Shown in pieces: positions 62,300 through 64,000 of a stretch of 64,000 nt of DNA (positions within the stretch are counted from its first letter, which is position 1; each line of letters starts with the position of its first letter). Both the position numbers and the translations under genes were made by a program. The stretch is from assembly GCF_013410655.1 (NCBI RefSeq), contig NZ_JACCFP010000001.1, positions 3,123,501 to 3,187,500 on the forward strand, written 5' to 3'. The notes below the pieces were generated by a model that worked only from the letters and a program-made list of their open reading frames with translations, did no database searches and was not told the origin of the DNA. Origin of the DNA: Nocardioides thalensis (GTDB lineage: Bacteria > Actinomycetota > Actinomycetes > Propionibacteriales > Nocardioidaceae).

Positions 62300-62644
62300 A
62301 TGCAGTCATTTACGGCGACCGATGCGCCGAGGCGGCGCGCTCAGCGCATCGCCGGCTGGACGATCTTCACCCTTGCGGTGGTCTGCGCTATGGCCGCGTG
62401 GTGGATGCTCTCCGCCTACTTCTTCGTACTCAAGTGCGACGAGAGCTGCGGCGGCAGCGACCCGGACCACTGGGAGTACACAGCGCAGGCGATCTGGGTA
62501 GGCGCGGCCAGTGCGACCGCACTCGCCGGGATCTTCCTCGGCATCCGAGGTCGCCTCCATACCTTCGCCCTGCTGTTCAGCCTGGCCGTGACAGCGGCGG
62601 TCGCCTGGCTCTACTGGGCGTGGTCGGGCGGCTTCCAGGGATGA
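62300..62644 (+). CDS. Small membrane protein of unknown function
   Basis: A 114 aa protein I do not recognise. It has three hydrophobic segments: [20 protein letters not shown] (about residues 18-38), [18 protein letters not shown] (about 62-80), and [20 protein letters not shown] near the end. Between the first two lies an extracytoplasmic loop with CDESCGG, a possible disulfide or metal site. ATG 62300 is used; a GTG at 62285 would add five residues. It has clear coding character and is divergent from the MOSC gene. Confidence 0.65.
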   Translation: MQSFTATDAPRRRAQRIAGWTIFTLAVVCAMAAWWMLSAYFFVLKCDESCGGSDPDHWEYTAQAIWVGAASATALAGIFLGIRGRLHTFALLFSLAVTAAVAWLYWAWSGGFQG

Positions 62645-62707
62645 CGCGCTCGCGTCGCTGTCACCCGTACGACCCACGACGGCGACGGAAGGTTGCCCCC
62701 ACTTCGT

Positions 62708-62713
62708 TATCGT
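62708..62713 (+). promoter_or_regulatory. Predicted -10 element of maf
   Basis: TATCGT with 8 bases to the GTG at 62722. Confidence 0.4.
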
Positions 62714-62721
62714 CTCGCGGC

Positions 62722-63339
62722 GTGACGACCTTCGTGCTCGCGTCCGCGTCCCCGGCCCGTCTCAAGACCCTCCGGTCGGCCGGGCTGGACCCGACGGTGA
62801 TCGTGTCCGGCGTCGACGAGTCGCAGGCCGACGGGTTGCCGCCGTTCGAGCTGGCGCTCCAGCTCGCCGAGCTCAAGTGCGCGGCCGTCGCCGCCCGCGA
62901 CGAGGTGCCCGGAGACGCGCTGGTGCTCGGGTGCGACTCGGTGCTCGAGCTCGACGGCGAGGCGCTGGGCAAGCCGGGCGACCCGGCGGAGGCGGTACGG
63001 CGCTGGCAGGCGATGCGCGGGCGCTCGGGCGTGCTGCTCACCGGCCACTGCCTCCGAGACATGGCCACCGGCCGGGTGGCCGCCGCCACGGCGTCGACCA
63101 CGGTCCACTTCGCCGACGTCACCGACGAGGAGATCGAGGCGTACGTCGCCACCGGCGAGCCGTTGTGGGTGGCCGGGGCGTTCACCGTCGACAGCCTGGG
63201 CGGGGCGTTCGTCGCGGGCATCGAGGGCGACCACCACAACGTGGTCGGCGTCAGCCTGCCGCTGCTCCGCGACCTGGTGATCGAGCTCGGCCACTCGTGG
63301 ACCTCGCTCTGGGCGGCCCGGGACGACGCTCAGGCGTAG
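62722..63339 (+). CDS. maf: Maf-like nucleoside triphosphate pyrophosphatase
   Basis: House-cleaning enzyme hydrolysing non-canonical or excess NTPs (dTTP/UTP-type Maf). The 205 aa protein has the signature [33 protein letters not shown], the catalytic Asp in [19 protein letters not shown] and the late [20 protein letters not shown]. In M. tuberculosis it follows accD5-accE5 directly (Rv3282); here an 8 kb insert separates them. The last 10 bases overlap the convergent GATase-like gene. Confidence 0.94.
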   Translation: MTTFVLASASPARLKTLRSAGLDPTVIVSGVDESQADGLPPFELALQLAELKCAAVAARDEVPGDALVLGCDSVLELDGEALGKPGDPAEAVRRWQAMRGRSGVLLTGHCLRDMATGRVAAATASTTVHFADVTDEEIEAYVATGEPLWVAGAFTVDSLGGAFVAGIEGDHHNVVGVSLPLLRDLVIELGHSWTSLWAARDDAQA

Positions 63340-64000
63340 CGCTCGACGAATGCCTTGAGGATCCGCTCCGGCTCGGTGACGCTCGCCTGCCGCGCGGCAG
63401 CCTTGATCGCGTCCGCCTCGCTCGGGACGAAGTAGCCGTAGTCGCGGTAGACGTCGATGCGCATGCAGATCCCGTCGACGTCCAGCTCGGGGTGGAACTG
63501 GGTGGCGTAGACGTTGCGACCCAGGCGGAACGCCTGGACCGGGCAACCTGTCGACGACGCCAGGAGCACGGCCGACCGCGGCAGCACCGTCACCGCCTCC
63601 TTGTGGCCGAGGAACACGTCGAACGACGGCGGCAGCGCGCCGAACACCGGGTCCGCGCGCCCCTCGTCCGTGAGCGTCACCCGCACCGCGCCGATCGGCT
63701 CGCCGTAGGTGCGGTCGACGACGCCGCCGTCGCGGATGCCGAGGATCCCGACGCCGTAGCAGCAGCCCAGGAACGGCAGGTCCCGCGCGACCACCTCATC
63801 GGCGAGCGCGGAGAGCTCGGCCTCCGCCCGCAGCTGGACGGCGGACTTCAACGCCGGCGGGTCGCTCATGTTGAACGGCCCGCCGCCGACGATGACCCCG
63901 GCGTAGTCGGCCAGGTCAATCGGAGGCAGCGGGTCCTGCTCGAGCCTGATCCGGCGTACCTGCGACTCGCCCAGGCCGGAGCAGGCCAGCACCGCGCCGT
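63330..64000 (-). CDS. Class I glutamine amidotransferase-like protein (cut by window edge)
   Basis: At least 223 residues of a GMP-synthase-like GATase domain. The frame is open through base 64000 ([16 protein letters not shown]), so the N-terminus lies outside. Catalytic residues are the Cys in [14 protein letters not shown] and His-Glu in [32 protein letters not shown] and [20 protein letters not shown] match the PuuD/GuaA-like group. No partner synthetase domain is visible, so it may act as an isolated GATase or hydrolase. Its stop overlaps maf by 10 bases. Confidence 0.88.
   Translation of the reverse strand, partial: GAVLACSGLGESQVRRIRLEQDPLPPIDLADYAGVIVGGGPFNMSDPPALKSAVQLRAEAELSALADEVVARDLPFLGCCYGVGILGIRDGGVVDRTYGEPIGAVRVTLTDEGRADPVFGALPPSFDVFLGHKEAVTVLPRSAVLLASSTGCPVQAFRLGRNVYATQFHPELDVDGICMRIDVYRDYGYFVPSEADAIKAAARQASVTEPERILKAFVERYA

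Overview
The window comes from a high-GC Gram-positive actinobacterium, most likely a Nocardioides-like member of the Propionibacteriales. The evidence is very high GC, many GTG starts, start/stop overlaps of the ATGA or GTGA type, a WhiB protein, coenzyme F420 genes, an AccD/AccE carboxylase, and a gene order that follows the mycobacterial Rv3246c-Rv3282 (mtrA to maf) segment with insertions. The genus is an inference. Genes are packed tightly, and no gap longer than 300 bases lacks a gene. I saw no rRNA, tRNA, CRISPR array, transposase or phage gene.

Layout. 1-13.3 kb, mostly minus strand: mtrB (cut by the left edge), mtrA, ahcY, two membrane proteins, then the mannose block (SIS-domain isomerase-like protein, Trm112-like protein, manB), DUF3499, a zincin-like protein on plus, a DUF5719 exported protein, a large membrane glycosyltransferase and whiB2. 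13.5-19.8 kb: fbiA-fbiB (F420), a DUF3105 protein, a TetR/alpha-beta-hydrolase divergent pair with a clear operator, manC and a TIGR03089 protein. 19.8-30 kb: a secreted amidase, then a galactan block (Wzt/Wzm ABC exporter, glfT2, glf, two more GT2 enzymes, a PAP2 membrane protein). 30-38.5 kb: inositol-monophosphatase-like enzyme, two LCP cell-wall ligases, a threonine dehydratase-like enzyme with divergent LysR, a thioesterase, and a sortase with an LPDTG surface protein. 38-42.6 kb: two TetR-controlled units (DUF308-like/Ohr, and acyl-CoA dehydrogenase/hydroxyacyl-CoA dehydrogenase). 42.7-46.7 kb: alr-ddl followed by a NarL-type two-component system, all overlapping. 46.7-54.7 kb: CoA-binding protein, HGSNAT-like membrane protein, purE, purK, a lone OmpR-type DNA-binding domain, class III cyclase, PH-domain protein, birA, accD, accE. 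54.7-64 kb: epoxide hydrolase with divergent WYL regulator, a secreted metalloprotease, DUF885, an AlkZ-like protein, a MOSC protein, a small membrane protein, maf and a GATase-like protein cut by the right edge.

The main theme is envelope construction and its control. ManB and ManC make GDP-mannose, Glf/GlfT2/Wzm-Wzt make and export a galactofuranan, LCP enzymes attach polymers to peptidoglycan, Alr-Ddl supply D-Ala-D-Ala, and MtrAB and WhiB2 are known regulators of division and wall metabolism.

The most unusual material is non-genic. Two families of short palindromic repeats (type A near 32.8, 48.4 and 61.4 kb; type B near 19.5 and 29.8 kb) lie partly inside genes, where they are read through in frame as extra amino acids. 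A separate 114-bp inverted-repeat element sits at 36.1 kb. Many genes start 6-8 nt after a TAnnnT hexamer, which points to widespread leaderless transcription and helps fix start codons.
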